A DNA stretch of 64,000 bases from Lepidodermella squamata (GCA_047495785.1 JBLDXI010000032.1:186001-250000), one strand, 5' to 3'; shown: positions 11,007 through 23,668, counted from the stretch's first letter. Notes: generated by a model not told the origin, from the sequence alone. Made by a program: numbers and translations.

Positions 11007-14000
11007 CTAAACACCTTGGTAGCATTGGTTAGGATCCGAGTACGGCGGCGACTGGCCATCGGAGACCTGAAAAAGAGAAATGTTCAAGTCTTAGACATCA
11101 CCGCGGCAAAAACAACCTCGGATGGCGCGCGGCAGCCGAAATCGGCACGTCGACAATCGGCAAACGGCTTGTTCGTAGCATTTCGATAACAGCGAACGTA
11201 TTTCTGCAAGTAAGAAAGTCTAACATTGAGGCATTTGCGAAATTTAGAACGAGACGTACCCAATTGAGATCAGCTCGATGGTTGCAGGCGAGGAGATTGC
11301 GACCGAAATACGCGAAAGTATTAAACAGCGGCGACTAAGAAATTGTTGCTAAAAGAGATAAATTTGATTTTAAGATCAAAATTCCTTACAATTTTTGTCT
11401 CATTTGCAAGGCAGCCTTGGTCGCCAGCAATGCATCGGAAAGTTGAACCGCTGACGCATTTTCTTACGTTCTGAAACATGCAATTTTGATAGAATTTACT
11501 TGGAATTTACAAGCAATTAGAAAATCAACTCACGCCTTTGTCGCAGGTGTCCGTATAACGAGGTTTCCATTCCTTGAACGCAGTTTCGCCTTCACGGCAG
11601 TACGGCCTACAGGCTACGAATTGCCCAGTTTTCGTATCGATGCATCGATAAGCCAATTTGGCTAACGAATAAATAAATTAATATCAGCAGATGGAAGTAG
11701 ATTTTGGTTTCAAACAACTATGGCCGAGAGAATAATTCCTATCATACTTCTTCAAAATGCAAAGTGCGAAGTATGACAATCTTGCGATGATCGAAAAATC
11801 CTTTTGGTCTCGTAATGTTTAAAGGGAAACCTTTTCTAGCGCAGTCATTCTTCCATTCTTGAAAACGGGGTAGTGACCCTTTTTAGGGCCACGAATGATT
11901 ATGAACAGGCCTTTGGGGTCACGAGAGTCACGAGAGTCAGGTAGAAAGCAATTTAGGACTATTTTCAGCCACAATAGTCAAAAATACCGATAATTTCGGT
12001 GGCCGCACCAAAGTTCTTTGGACCTTTTGTTGGACCTTTTACTTATTCACCCAATGCTTGATATTTGAAAAGCGGTTGGTGACTTAACTGGAAATAACAA
12101 TGTGGGTCGCGTAAAACGAATAATTTAAGTTTGGCGACATTTACGGAATAACTCTAGATTTGACGGTAACTTCGACCTATGGTTAAATGAGACTTATGCC
12201 AAAATGCAAGCGCGGTGAATTCCAGCGAAAAAAATCGTGTTTTTGACTTACTGCAGCTTCTGACTTTGTCATCGCCTTCGCATAGGGAAAACAGGCCATA
12301 AGAATTCACGCAATGCAAATTATTAAAGCTCGAAGCTCTACACTCATTTCCAGCCGCATTGAAATCGCCTCTCGGCACCCAAACGTAACTAAGTCCAACC
12401 ATTTTAGTGCTATTGGTGCTATTCCAGAGCGAGCAAGTTTCACCCTCTACGGTTTTCGAAAGAGAGCCTTCGTAGTCGTACAAGTTCTTCGTGATTGCGC
12501 ATTCCCGGCTCAATTCGGTCGCTTTCACGCCTGGACAAGTTGCGTAAACTGTGACTGTGGCGCTCTCGCCTGGCTTAGGAAGGTTGAAGTACACCAAGGC
12601 TTGATTCTTGTTTGTAACGAAAGCGCGTCCGAAAAAGGGACTGGACTTGCAGAACCTAATTTTTGCAATGCCAAAAGTGAAAGCACAATACTTTGTCGCA
12701 GCCAACCTTACCTGAATCCAGGATAACCCTCGGCTCCTAGATCTCTGATGAGAATAAAGTTCAGACAATCCAACTGATCTGGAGAATATTATGTGTGGAA
12801 ATGTTGCTTTCAGTAAATCTGGTATAATAACTGACTGTACTTTTCCAATACTGGCCAGTCAGGGAAACCAAACACCAGTCCGCTCGTATTACCCTAGCGG
12901 CAAAGAATAATAGCAAGTTTGACAGCAAGTGAAATATTTCTACCGTTTTAACAATCCATGAACAACTCGAATTTTGATTGCTAGGGCTGGAAATGTCAAG
13001 TTTTGTACAAGGCGGAACGTAGATTTCGCCGGAACAGATGTTTGCCGGATCCGTCGGGATTGGAATGTCGCAAGAATCACCGCCAAGGCCAGGCGGGCAC
13101 AAGCATTTTGAGCAGTTGACGCCAGGATTAGGATAGCCTCCATTTTTGCATGTGATTGTCGGGTTTTTGCACGGAGCTGAGTCTGTCAAAACATACGGAG
13201 GAGAGCATTTTACGTATAATAAAAGAATAGGCTCGATTTAATATGAAAAATACTTCATACTTCACACTTCTCCCAATAAGTTGAGAGTTAATTTGCTCAC
13301 CAAAGCACTTGTATAGCGTGTTCAGCTTAATCGTGTCGAACAATGACAGCCAGGCAGACTGACCAAGAGCAGACAAATAGCGCTGATCAATCGGGTACCT
13401 GTCTGGAAGCCCTAACCAATTTCTAGGTACAATCAAAGCCGGGTTAAACAGTGACTCATAGTCGAAGGGCGTTGCGTTGTAGTAAGTTTGCGCCGGGTTG
13501 ATGGGGAAACTGTTAGCACAGAAAATTCATCGTTTTGTTGATAATTTGAGAATTTAAACCTGCTCCCGCGACCAGGGTAAGCAACGACATATTGATCCCG
13601 ATCTGGCCGTCTCAGCTCATATGTTAGTCCTAGGGCGTAGCCGATCCTTCTAATCGCGCTAGGCACCTGATAAAACAACGATTTTGCTCAAATTATACGA
13701 CGGTTAAGAGGAAGACTGAAACTTGCCGCGTAAAAGAATTTCTTGTCGCCAGCGTTGCTTTTAATTGCAACAACCCTCAAAGGATAAGAAGTTGAATGAA
13801 AGCCACTTGTGTCTCTAAACGTGGAATACAAATGACACAAGTAAGAATTGCAGCTTGGAAACCAAACTCACCCAAGCCCTCCTACAAAGAGGATCGAGTT
13901 TGGCTCATTCAAACCGATGGACGATCTTTCGACAAAGCGCAAACAAGTAACCGATTCGATATACGCTATGGCCTGCTTGTAGACCTGTCTGTCAAGCGGA

Positions 14001-14311
14001 GCTAATAAAACATGTTAATGTCATCGTTAATGGTAAAAAAAATTAAACTTACAGACATCTATAAAGCCGGGCTTGTTAAAATACCAGGTGCCATTGTTGA
14101 ATGTGTAAGGGATAGGCAAGGGCCACGGTGTTGCAGGTGGCTGACCCGGTGAGAAGCCATCAAAAGTATTCTCGTACATTGTCATGTTTATCGATGGTAC
14201 ATTCGGGTCCGCATTTTGGAATAAGAAAATGGTTGTAGTCTCTTGCCCCAGCACAGCCCACAGCACGCAAGACAGACTGAACACGTAAACAAGCGCAAAA
14301 TATGGCGACAT
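11007..14311 (-). CDS. Astacin-like pseudopeptidase with EGF, CUB-like and Cys-rich tail, copy 2 (complete)
   Basis: Thirteen exons: 14311-14053, 14001-13872, 13775-13727, 13666-13560, 13509-13301, 13182-12893, 12744-12712, 12645-12252, 11661-11534, 11470-11390, 11334-11260, 11203-11117, 11066-11007. They join to 1902 nt (633 aa) and close in frame at TAG. The exon 7/8 junction has a second possible pairing. Order: signal peptide (MSPYFALVYVFS), short pro-region, astacin-like domain (WPLPIPY; CLRFVER; LNTLYKCF), EGF module (about 256-285), CUB-like segment, then about 270 residues rich in cysteine (CREG, CVSG, GDQGC, FGC, CYQG). The zinc site reads RRIGYALGLTYE (residues 152-163): the three His are Arg, Tyr and Tyr and Glu is Arg. 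The Met-turn is YESLFNP. Intron 3 uses a GC donor. Probably secreted and non-catalytic; the tail fold is unrecognised. Confidence 0.87.
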
Positions 14312-14461
14312 CGAATTCTTATAAATCAGTTAAATAAATCTAAGCCGGTAGGATAAATTTGTAAAATGTTTCAGATTATTATTGAGATTTTCCGTCTCAA
14401 AACCATCAAAAATGTGATGATATTGCAAAGGGCGCGCGACCTTCCTGGCACGAGCATCCCA

Positions 14462-15395
14462 GCAAGGGAAGGAGACAATGGTTTTTAATCTGTGTCCAAG
14501 CACACAGAAGCGAGAAAAAGACATCGAAAAGTGTGTTTTACGAAAGTGCAAAAAATTGAAATTGAAAAAATCGCCCTGCATCTTTCCATGCAAAAGTATC
14601 GTAGGGGATAACTCATCACATAGGCCTCCGATTTTCGATCTGAAAATATATTCTTACTCGTCACAACGAGTAGACCACGATAGGCTATTTCTTTTTGAAA
14701 ATTACCCTAAAACTATATTTTTTTAAATATTTTTGGCTACGGAAAACATTCGTTTTTCATTTAATTTTATGGCTAAATATAAAAAAGATCGCATGTTTGG
14801 ACCTCTCGCGACAGAACTCGGGTTCATTTCCAGTTATTAGCATGTGTTAGTTTTATTTTTAGTAGGCCCTCCGCCGGGCGGCGCTATAGGCACGAGTTAT
14901 TTGAATGAAAAACATTGGCTCGTCAGAAGAAGAAAAATTTGATATTAAATATAATAATTTTGAGGAATTTTGATTTTGGTGTCTATTGTTTCTAACCTCT
15001 GTAAAGAGCCTAAATTTGTTGGTTTCCCAATATGTAATGCGAAATAAGCTGCGAAATAAGTAACGCCGAGTGAAACGTGTTTTGCAAATTAATGAATCAT
15101 GCAAAAAAAGATAAACAACTCTGCTTATATTCGCGCTCTGCTTATTTTAAATTTCGCGCGAAAAAAACATGTGTCAAGGTCGAATTTTCAAAAAAATAGC
15201 CTATCGTTATGAGAAACACGAGTTTAGGTAAACTTGAAATTATCAAGTCGTGGAAATTCCTATTTCAATAGTTATCCCCTAATAATCGATCAAAAAAATC
15301 GATGAAATTTCGGCACACACTTTTGAGGACTTTTTTTAAAAAATTCTGAACGCCAGAAGGTGCAAAATTAATCCATTTTCGCCTCCTTCCCTTGC
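14462..15395. mobile_element. TIR DNA element inserted upstream of the copy-2 astacin
   Basis: The termini are GCAAGGGAAGGAG and its reverse complement CTCCTTCCCTTGC, flanked by the direct repeat ATCCCA (14456-14461 and 15396-15401). The corresponding copy-1 site (about 4991-5003) reads cacgagcatcccacgtg without interruption. Imperfect inverted repeats continue inside: GATAGGCTATTTC near 14680 against AAATAGCCTATC near 15195, and GGGGATAACT near 14605 against its complement near 15275. At 934 bp with no transposase it is non-autonomous. Superfamily not determined. Confidence 0.75.
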
Positions 15396-16023
15396 ATCCC
15401 ACGTGATTTAATATTATATTCGAACCGGCTAAACTACGCCGCGATTCTTTCTCGCAAACCTGTTTTCAATTCAATCTTTTAGAAAATATTATATAGTAAA
15501 AAAATATTACTATACTATTACTATAATATTACTATTACATTCTCAAATCAGTCATTATAAATATAGCTAGTCTGACGTTTACGTTTGGTCTCGGCCTAGA
15601 GACTCATCAGAGTTAAGAAATCGTCATTGAAATAGCAATAGTTTGACAAGTTCAAGACATGACCAATAACCCAAATCAGCTAAACACCGCTATAACAGTT
15701 GTGATGGTCAAGAGGTCCAAATGATGCTCGTGAAGGCGGCTGCTGCAAGTCGAAAAAGTGACAACAGTTATGGTAGAGAATTATGGTCAGTTTTGGAAGA
15801 CTCGGCCGACTGCTAGCAGGTTACACTCTCATTTTTAGGACGGGTTTGATGAGGCCTAAGGCGCCTTAGAGCCGCTCCAAGGCGCCTTTAAGGCGTCTTC
15901 AAGTCGCCTTGCATCATGATTCATCACTCTAAGGCGTCTTAGAGGGCTGTGATTCACAGCCTAGGCTGATTAATGACAAAAAACTCGGTCAGCCGGGGAC
16001 TTTGACAAAAAATCAAAAATTTT

Positions 16024-16167
16024 AAGGCGCCTTGCCAAGACGTCTTCGTCATGGACGCCTTACCCAGGCGTCTTCTTAAGATGACTTACCAAGGCGTCTT
16101 CTTAAGACGTCTTACGAAGTCGTCTTTTAAAGATGCCTTACCAAGTCGTCTTCTTAGGACGTCTTTT
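16024..16167. repeat. Array of palindromic AAGGCGTCTT / AAGACGTCTT units
   Basis: Degenerate units of roughly 25-30 bp repeat around AAGGCGTCTTCTTAAGACGT-like cores. Similar dyads recur on both flanks of the nested palindrome (15860-15960 and 16790-16915). The open plus-strand frame across it is a by-product of the repeat. Confidence 0.7.
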
Positions 16168-16576
16168 CGGTTGTGTGCGAAAAGAGCAATCGAAATAAGA
16201 GCAACGATATATGAGCAATGCTATAAGAGCAAAACGATATGAGAGCAACGAGATAAGAGCAGAACGACGAAAGAGCAATTATTAATGATAAATCAAGATA
16301 AAATAGTGGCACGCGATCAGATTTTTTTTCTTATAACAGACAAGTGATTAGCGGAGCGGTTTAACAGCAATTCGAGCTACTTAATGGGTCGAGAATCACT
16401 TGTCTGTTATAAGAAAAAAAAATCTGATCGCGTGCCACTATTTTATCTTGATTTATCATTAATAATTGCTCTTTCGTCGTTCTGCTCTTATCTCGTTGCT
16501 CTCATATCGTTTTGCTCTTATAACATTGCTCATATATCGTTGCTCTTATTTCGCTTGCTCTTTTCGCACACAACCG
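16168..16576. mobile_element. Near-perfect 409-bp foldback element with 6-7-bp target duplication
   Basis: Arms 16168-16349 and 16394-16576 are reverse complements differing at two substitutions and one T-run indel over about 182 bp. The loop is 44 nt. TCTTTT (or GTCTTTT, since the outer C-G is ambiguous) flanks both ends (16161-16167 and 16576-16582). Each arm contains about ten ATAAGAGCAA/CGATAT-like short repeats. The near identity of the arms implies a recent insertion. No coding frame of interest. Confidence 0.88.
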
Positions 16577-16671
16577 TCTTTTCAGGGACTTGACATTTTT
16601 TGCGAGTGCAACTGACCAAAAAAAAATCCAGATCAAGTAACAAAAAATCGCACAATGTTTTCAAGAGCAGT

Positions 16672-16735
16672 GGTGGCGTAGTGGTTAGAGAGGATGATGG
16701 GTTGTCTGAGAGGATGATTGTGCGTGGGTTCGAAC
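16672..16735 (+). ncRNA. tRNA-like sequence with pol III A and B boxes (SINE head or pseudo-tRNA)
   Basis: TGGCGTAGTGG fits the tRNA A box and GGTTCGAACCC, 50 nt later, fits the B box, followed by T-runs (about 16746-16770) that could terminate pol III. Acceptor-stem bases on the two sides do not pair, so it is not a functional tRNA. It lies inside the 15824-16951 element. Confidence 0.5.
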
Positions 16736-17465
16736 CCAACAGCCTATATAGATTTTTTTAATAGATTTTTTTAAAGCTCAATTCTGCCACAAAGACGTCT
16801 TGATAAAGGCGCCTCAGCAGGCTAAGACGTCTTAGTAAAGGCGCCTCGAAGACGCCTTCAAGGCGTCTTACGAAAATACAGGGCGCCTTAGGCTAAGGCG
16901 CCTTTATGCGGTTTTTTTGCATTACGCTAACCCGTCTTTTCTGTGAGAGTGTATGCTCGATAACCGCTCGTTCGACCAGGGTGACCGACGGGCCGCCCAT
17001 CGGCACGTCCTGGGACCGATGTCTAGGCAGTGGCAAAGCGTCTAACGGGGCTAAATCAGCCGGGCGAAGCAGTCGCTCCAGGTAAAGGGATTTTGGCAAG
17101 CTGTAAACAGCCATTCGATGAGTTCTATCGTCCTTAGCCAGCAAGGCTTTGAGGCCCGGCTGGGGCGAGGGCAGTGCTGTCGAGGTCATTTTACCTCACT
17201 GATATTACGAGAACTGATAGCTTATTTTTGTCCATCTATAGGCATTTTAACCAAAACATCAGCCGCTTTCAAAATATTAGACTCCGATTCGTAAATTCCA
17301 GCAATCACGTGGCAAGCCGCGGTAACAGTTCTTCGTATGACATCAGCTTGGATTTTTCGTGGAAAAATTCGCTGATCGGTCTAGCGATATCGGGCGGATA
17401 GCGGGGAAAACGCGCGACGACCTCGCCGATCATCTGCTTACAAGTGCTGCTGTGCGGAATCAAAG

Positions 17466-18006
17466 TATCGAGTCACTGAAATTGACCACATGTTTTTTTT
17501 GTAACAAAAGTCAACGCTCGCTCAGTAAGGTATCAGTTTTTTATTTCAGGACAAAAATAACCAAGGTTCGCGGTTCTTGCCGAACGGTTTCATATGATTT
17601 GAACCTATTGCATTTGTAGGACTACGATCGAACGTACAGAAATTTTATATACACAATAGCACCATTGAATCAGCAGTTTTCCACAGCGTTGCCCGAAGCC
17701 GGGCGCCACTTGTCGAAATGATTAGCACGTTATTGATTGTTCCGAGATATAAATGTGAACTGGAATAGAAAAGTGTATTGCAACCCTTCTATTCGAGTCC
17801 AGACTTTGTACACATGAATCTTTGGCAGTAGCGTGTTGTGTTAATCTTGAAATCATCATCGTACAACTTACAGTAATAACATTGAATCGATAAAACAATA
17901 AGTTTGAATATTGATTCTGAGTAGAGATTCAGTTTATAGGGGTTTTGAAACAGGTATGAAGCTGCGCATTGTTTCGACGGCGACTACTTAGGTAGACGCG
18001 CGGCGT
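17466..18006. other. Spacer containing the presumed actin 3' UTR
   Basis: No gene recognised. The part next to 18007 lies just downstream of the actin stop and is probably transcribed as its 3' UTR. Confidence 0.4.
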
Positions 18007-19822
<1,816 letters not shown>

Positions 19823-20170
19823 TTATACAGCAAAGCGCAAAGGCGAGTTAATGCAGGAGAAACTGCTTGTTACTTTACAGCTGGAAAAAACGTACAATGA
19901 CCCGCAGCGGCTGCCTGCTCGGCTTTCGGCTTGAGATGTAGACAAATGATGATTATTCAAAACGAAGCAGCAGCAGCACGGCGATAGATACCTGTATGAT
20001 GTTACGTGGCGCGGCTACTATCCTTTGTTAAACACGCGGCGGATATACACAAAAGAACGAGCGAGCGCAGAAACGCGATGACTTTCGCTCTCTTTTTGCG
20101 CCGTTGTATATGCATGCTCCAGGTACCTGTACGCGAACTTCTTGTATAACAAAGCCGAAAGCTGCTCCGC

Positions 20171-20180
20171 CCTTATAAGG
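20171..20180. promoter_or_regulatory. CArG box (SRF site) upstream of actin, proximal
   Basis: CCTTATAAGG is a perfect CC(A/T)6GG serum response element, 361 bp upstream of the actin ATG. On the minus strand it lies just downstream of a TATATAAG motif (20197-20204). Because its core is also TATA-like, it could alternatively act as the core promoter. SRF control of actin genes is established; use of this site is inferred. Confidence 0.6.
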
Positions 20181-20196
20181 CAATAAGAAACGGCTA

Positions 20197-20204
20197 CTTA
20201 TATA
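20197..20204 (-). promoter_or_regulatory. Candidate TATA box for actin
   Basis: TATATAAG on the minus strand, about 390 bp upstream of the actin ATG. That distance is compatible with a leader or a 5' UTR intron. Confidence 0.4.
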
Positions 20205-20775
20205 CACGCTGCCGGCTAGATATACACATCATCGCCATGTGCCGACGGGCACCATTTTTGCAGTAGGTAGGATGACGCACGGGCAAAAACAGGCGGCCCA
20301 AAAACTGCTGCCTGCCATTGTTGTTTAGGCAGGCAGGCAGCAGCAGCAATCATCTATTGGCCGCTTCAACGATGTAAGCCCGGTGATGTTGTTTCGCTAA
20401 AATCTACATAGCATACAATGCATCACTGCCAGCAGTCAGTCAGGCAGTCTGTTAGCTCCAGTGCGCGGTCAAAACAACGGCGCGCGGGCGATGATACTTG
20501 ATATTGTGCGTCGATGGGGCTGCTGATAGGCCTGCCTTTTCAGCAGCCATGTGTGTGTGCATGCCGACAGGGCTCTATAAACGGACTCCGAAGTGCGCAT
20601 TATTACGTTGTTCGCGCTCGCGGCGGGCCTGGCCGGTTAAAACCCGGAATTTCTCGGTACAGCCCGGTTTATACAACCGGTGTATAACATATAGTATGTG
20701 TGTACTGTGTACTCAATAATTAGCGGTATAGCGCGACAACGGTTACACACGTCGAGTGGTTTTTGAGGGAACGCG

Positions 20776-20785
20776 CCTTATATGG
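20776..20785. promoter_or_regulatory. CArG box (SRF site) upstream of actin, distal
   Basis: CCTTATATGG is a second perfect CC(A/T)6GG match, 966 bp upstream of the actin ATG, on the same side as the proximal site. Confidence 0.5.
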
Positions 20786-23668
20786 GCAAGTCGGTTCCGG
20801 GTAAACAGTGGCGCGTGTTTATGGTTTTCGCACAGAGGAACGGCCCGGCCCGGCAGCGTGGGCATCTCAGATTCGCCGCCTGTCATCGACGCCATTGTTA
20901 TGACCTATATTTAGATGCTCAGCCGCTTTTGCACCTGTATTTATTGTCTGCCCGCCCGATAGGAATAAACCTAATAATATGCGGCGATGACTCTGTAAAA
21001 AAACGTTGATGATAATGCGTTAATAGCCCGAAACGGCATTACGCGCCAGTGGTCATGACAGGTAGCTTCTGTACGTGCCGCGCGGTAATTAGGCCGCCCC
21101 TATGTGTTTTATTTCCAGAGTGCTCAAGTGCCGCGCCCGCTTTGCCGGTTGTTCAGAGTATGCATTATGTTATGATTAAGCAAGCTGTCGAACCGATTGT
21201 TTTTTACACCGGCCACGTGTTTTTTTCTGCTTTCACGTCGGTTCAATTTCGAGTTCGAAAAGCCGTTCCTAATTAATTCATAAACATCCATTGTAATTTG
21301 TCCTAATGAACCCATTATCTGTCAGTCAATATCAGCTGTTGGTATTTTCGATGATGAGGGCAAAATGGGAGGTAAAAAAATCTGAATCACTCAATAAGGC
21401 ATCAATCTTACCTGTCTGTATAAAAAAATGCGGATGTTCTCGAAACGATAGAATCTGAGGAAATAGCATAAGCGGAACAGCTTAAGTTTTGGACCTTCCT
21501 GATAGAAATTTTCTGCGATGAAATAATGTGACCGTCACCAAATGAAAATTTATATTTTTTGACGATTTTTCACGCTTTCCAGCTAATTCTTGTGTTGACT
21601 TGAAGAAGAAAAATTATTGGCTACCAATACGGTACCTATCTTGTGTAGATAGAGAAATTCCAAGCTTTAGAGGTCTGGGAAATCCAAGTGTAGCCAAAGA
21701 ATCGTACCGTTTCATGTTGACGTAGAGACGCTGGAATAATAATTTACCAATTTTTTAATTAGCTAGTTCGATTTCCAACTTCAGAATATTATGGATGCAC
21801 ACAATTGAATATTTTTAACCCATTTTCTTTCACCCTGATGGCTATGGGGGCTTTCACCCGTGGGGGCGGGTGACTGATTCTTTTGGTTTGCCTTGCCTTC
21901 GCCTTCCTCAAAACCCGAAAGGGTATAGACGCTCAGTCGCGGGGAAGTGAAACAATAAAATAATTTTCCTGATGGCTATTAGCCTCGATTCTTTACTCCT
22001 GATTTATTGACCTTGGATGTCGTAATCTCATAGCATCAGCAATGTTGCCAAAGTCCAGTTTTCACTTGACGTTCAAGTCGAGTTCTAATTGACGAAATTG
22101 GTCAAATCTAATATTAGAAGTTTGTTGAACAATTTATTGATATCGCTCTGTTCCTGTTCATTATTAAGGGAGATTGCGAACTTTCTCTGCGCGTTAGAAA
22201 TTCACGATATGAGCTCTTGCTTACATATTCTGACAATTGAGGGATCCTACAAGGTCTCAGCAGTAAAGTGATCTTTTCGGTCTTGGTTGCAAGAACATAA
22301 TTCGTGACAAGAAGGAATCTCCTCTCTGAATCCATCACGACTCAGCTATTTAACCAGTTATACATTTACATATTTGGTTATATTATGTTCCGCCCTGAGT
22401 CCGATGGTACCAAACGGAACGGATGAAGCAGCATCTGAAGGAGCTATACCTCAATGTTTTGACATTCCATTCTTTTCAGCTCGAAGTATTCAAAGAAGCT
22501 TGAAAAATACGTTGCTTCAGTCACTTAGCTACATCAATGCGTTAATGATAGCAACAAGGTTCTGGATCCAGCAGCTTGGTGGAGCTGATGTAGGTGTGAT
22601 AATATTTGACCGTTGACAAGTGGGATTTGGCGAAGTTTCTGAATTTTCCAGAAAATCTCAATAGATGTGTGTTTATTCGAAAAAGAACGGACCTGGTATT
22701 CTGCGTTGTCCTTATCCATTTTCCTTGCAGATTTCAAACATTTTTTTAATTACTGACCTACAGGATGCTCAAATCCTTGTTATAAGTCTGTAAACCCGGC
22801 GCCTCGCCGTCAAGTAATATCGTTTCAGGTCAACGTGGAGACCCAATGGGAATCGACCCTTCGTTTCCTGATTTTGACGGCGGCATTTCAAGATTCAATT
22901 TTTTTGCCAACAAACCTCTCTTTACCCTTGTAGACAGTAATTTTTGTTTCCAGAAGCATACTTATTGCGTCACTGGGTTAATCCACAACTCTCAAGCCCT
23001 ACGCGACTTTTCGAACTCAAAAAATAACTGTTGAGCTATTCTGCGAATGGTGTGCCAAATTATGCGGAAAGGCATGATTCATTTACCAATACAGCTTGAT
23101 TTTTTGTCAACCAATAGCCGCGATTCACGCCAACCTGATCAGTTTTCGTTCCACCGGACAAAAAAATACGAGATTGTTTCATTTTTCTATTATTTATTCC
23201 AATTACTGAGTTTTCAAATCAGGCAAAAATCGTCGATATTTCTTTGAAATATAGTAGCAAAAAACACGAAAGAAAAAAACACGCTTCAAGCATCAATTAC
23301 GTACGCGCAGGAGCCAAATATACTCGCAATATAAACACGCGCATACCTTAAAAATCCGCATTTTTGCAATTGATAAGTACATAAAATCTTACAACAATAC
23401 AAAGCAGTATATCGGCGGCGGAGATTTTTCACGGAAGAAATTGCAAATTTTTTGTTGTTTCGTAGTCAATTATATATTTATATATAGGCATCAAAATGAG
23501 CAAACTCAACAAAATTGGAAATATTTTTTTTCAGCCCCAACACATCGCCATACAAAAATACACACAAAGCAGATGAGCGCCGAAAAATTCAGAGAGCACG
23601 ATGATTATTTTTGTTTCAGAGATAAATAATAATTTTAAAAATTTACAGAAAAAAACGCGCAAATTTTA
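20786..23668. other. Intergenic region between actin and the Rap GEF
   Basis: No gene recognised. The actin-proximal part is GC-richer; beyond about 21.3 kb it is AT-rich. A G-rich patch (GGGGGC and GGGGGCGGG) lies at 21846-21870. The open frames here are short and lack splice or family support. Confidence 0.45.

Larger units (their letters stand above)
15824..16951. mobile_element. TA-flanked TIR element (MITE-like) carrying GGCGTCTT repeats
   Basis: Ends CACTCTCA...TGAGAGTG, with further partly matched inner sequence (GACGGGTT near 15839 and AACCCGTC near 16929), lie between TA dinucleotides (15822-15823 and 16952-16953). The copy-1 counterpart near 5940 reads gcaggttatgctcgataac with a single TA, an empty site. 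The interior is dominated by AAGGCGCCTT and AAGACGTCTT dyads, and another foldback element (16168-16576) is nested in it. No transposase frame. Confidence 0.85.
15790..17465 (-). pseudogene. COP9 signalosome subunit 4 (CSN4) remnant, copy 2, split by a MITE
   Basis: Minus-strand segments from about 17465 downward resemble CSN4: FPRYPPDIARPISEFFHEK, then KIQADVIRRTVTAACHVIAG, GIYESESNILKAADVLVK and MPIDGQK followed by a stop. A second block follows after only about 35 nt: ALLAKDDRTHRMAVYS, SLYLERLLRPADLAPLDA and LVERAVIEH. About 90 residues expected between the blocks are absent, although copy 1 keeps part of them. The reading is cut at 16951 by an inserted element and resumes at 15823 as LLAVGRVFQN followed by a stop. 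It cannot encode a working subunit. The assignment rests on remembered family motifs. Confidence 0.65.

Noticed and set aside
12313-12726. 137-codon plus-strand frame
   Set aside because: Lies opposite exon 8 of the copy-2 astacin and has no support of its own.
14478-15104. Open frames inside the 14462-15395 element
   Set aside because: No transposase motif, and the element is defined by its ends; taken as chance.
16051-16242. Plus-strand frame with repeated RRLLK-like blocks
   Set aside because: Direct consequence of the AAGGCGTCTT repeat array, not a protein.
16660-16745. A functional tRNA gene
   Set aside because: The acceptor-stem halves do not pair, so only the pol III box similarity is reported.
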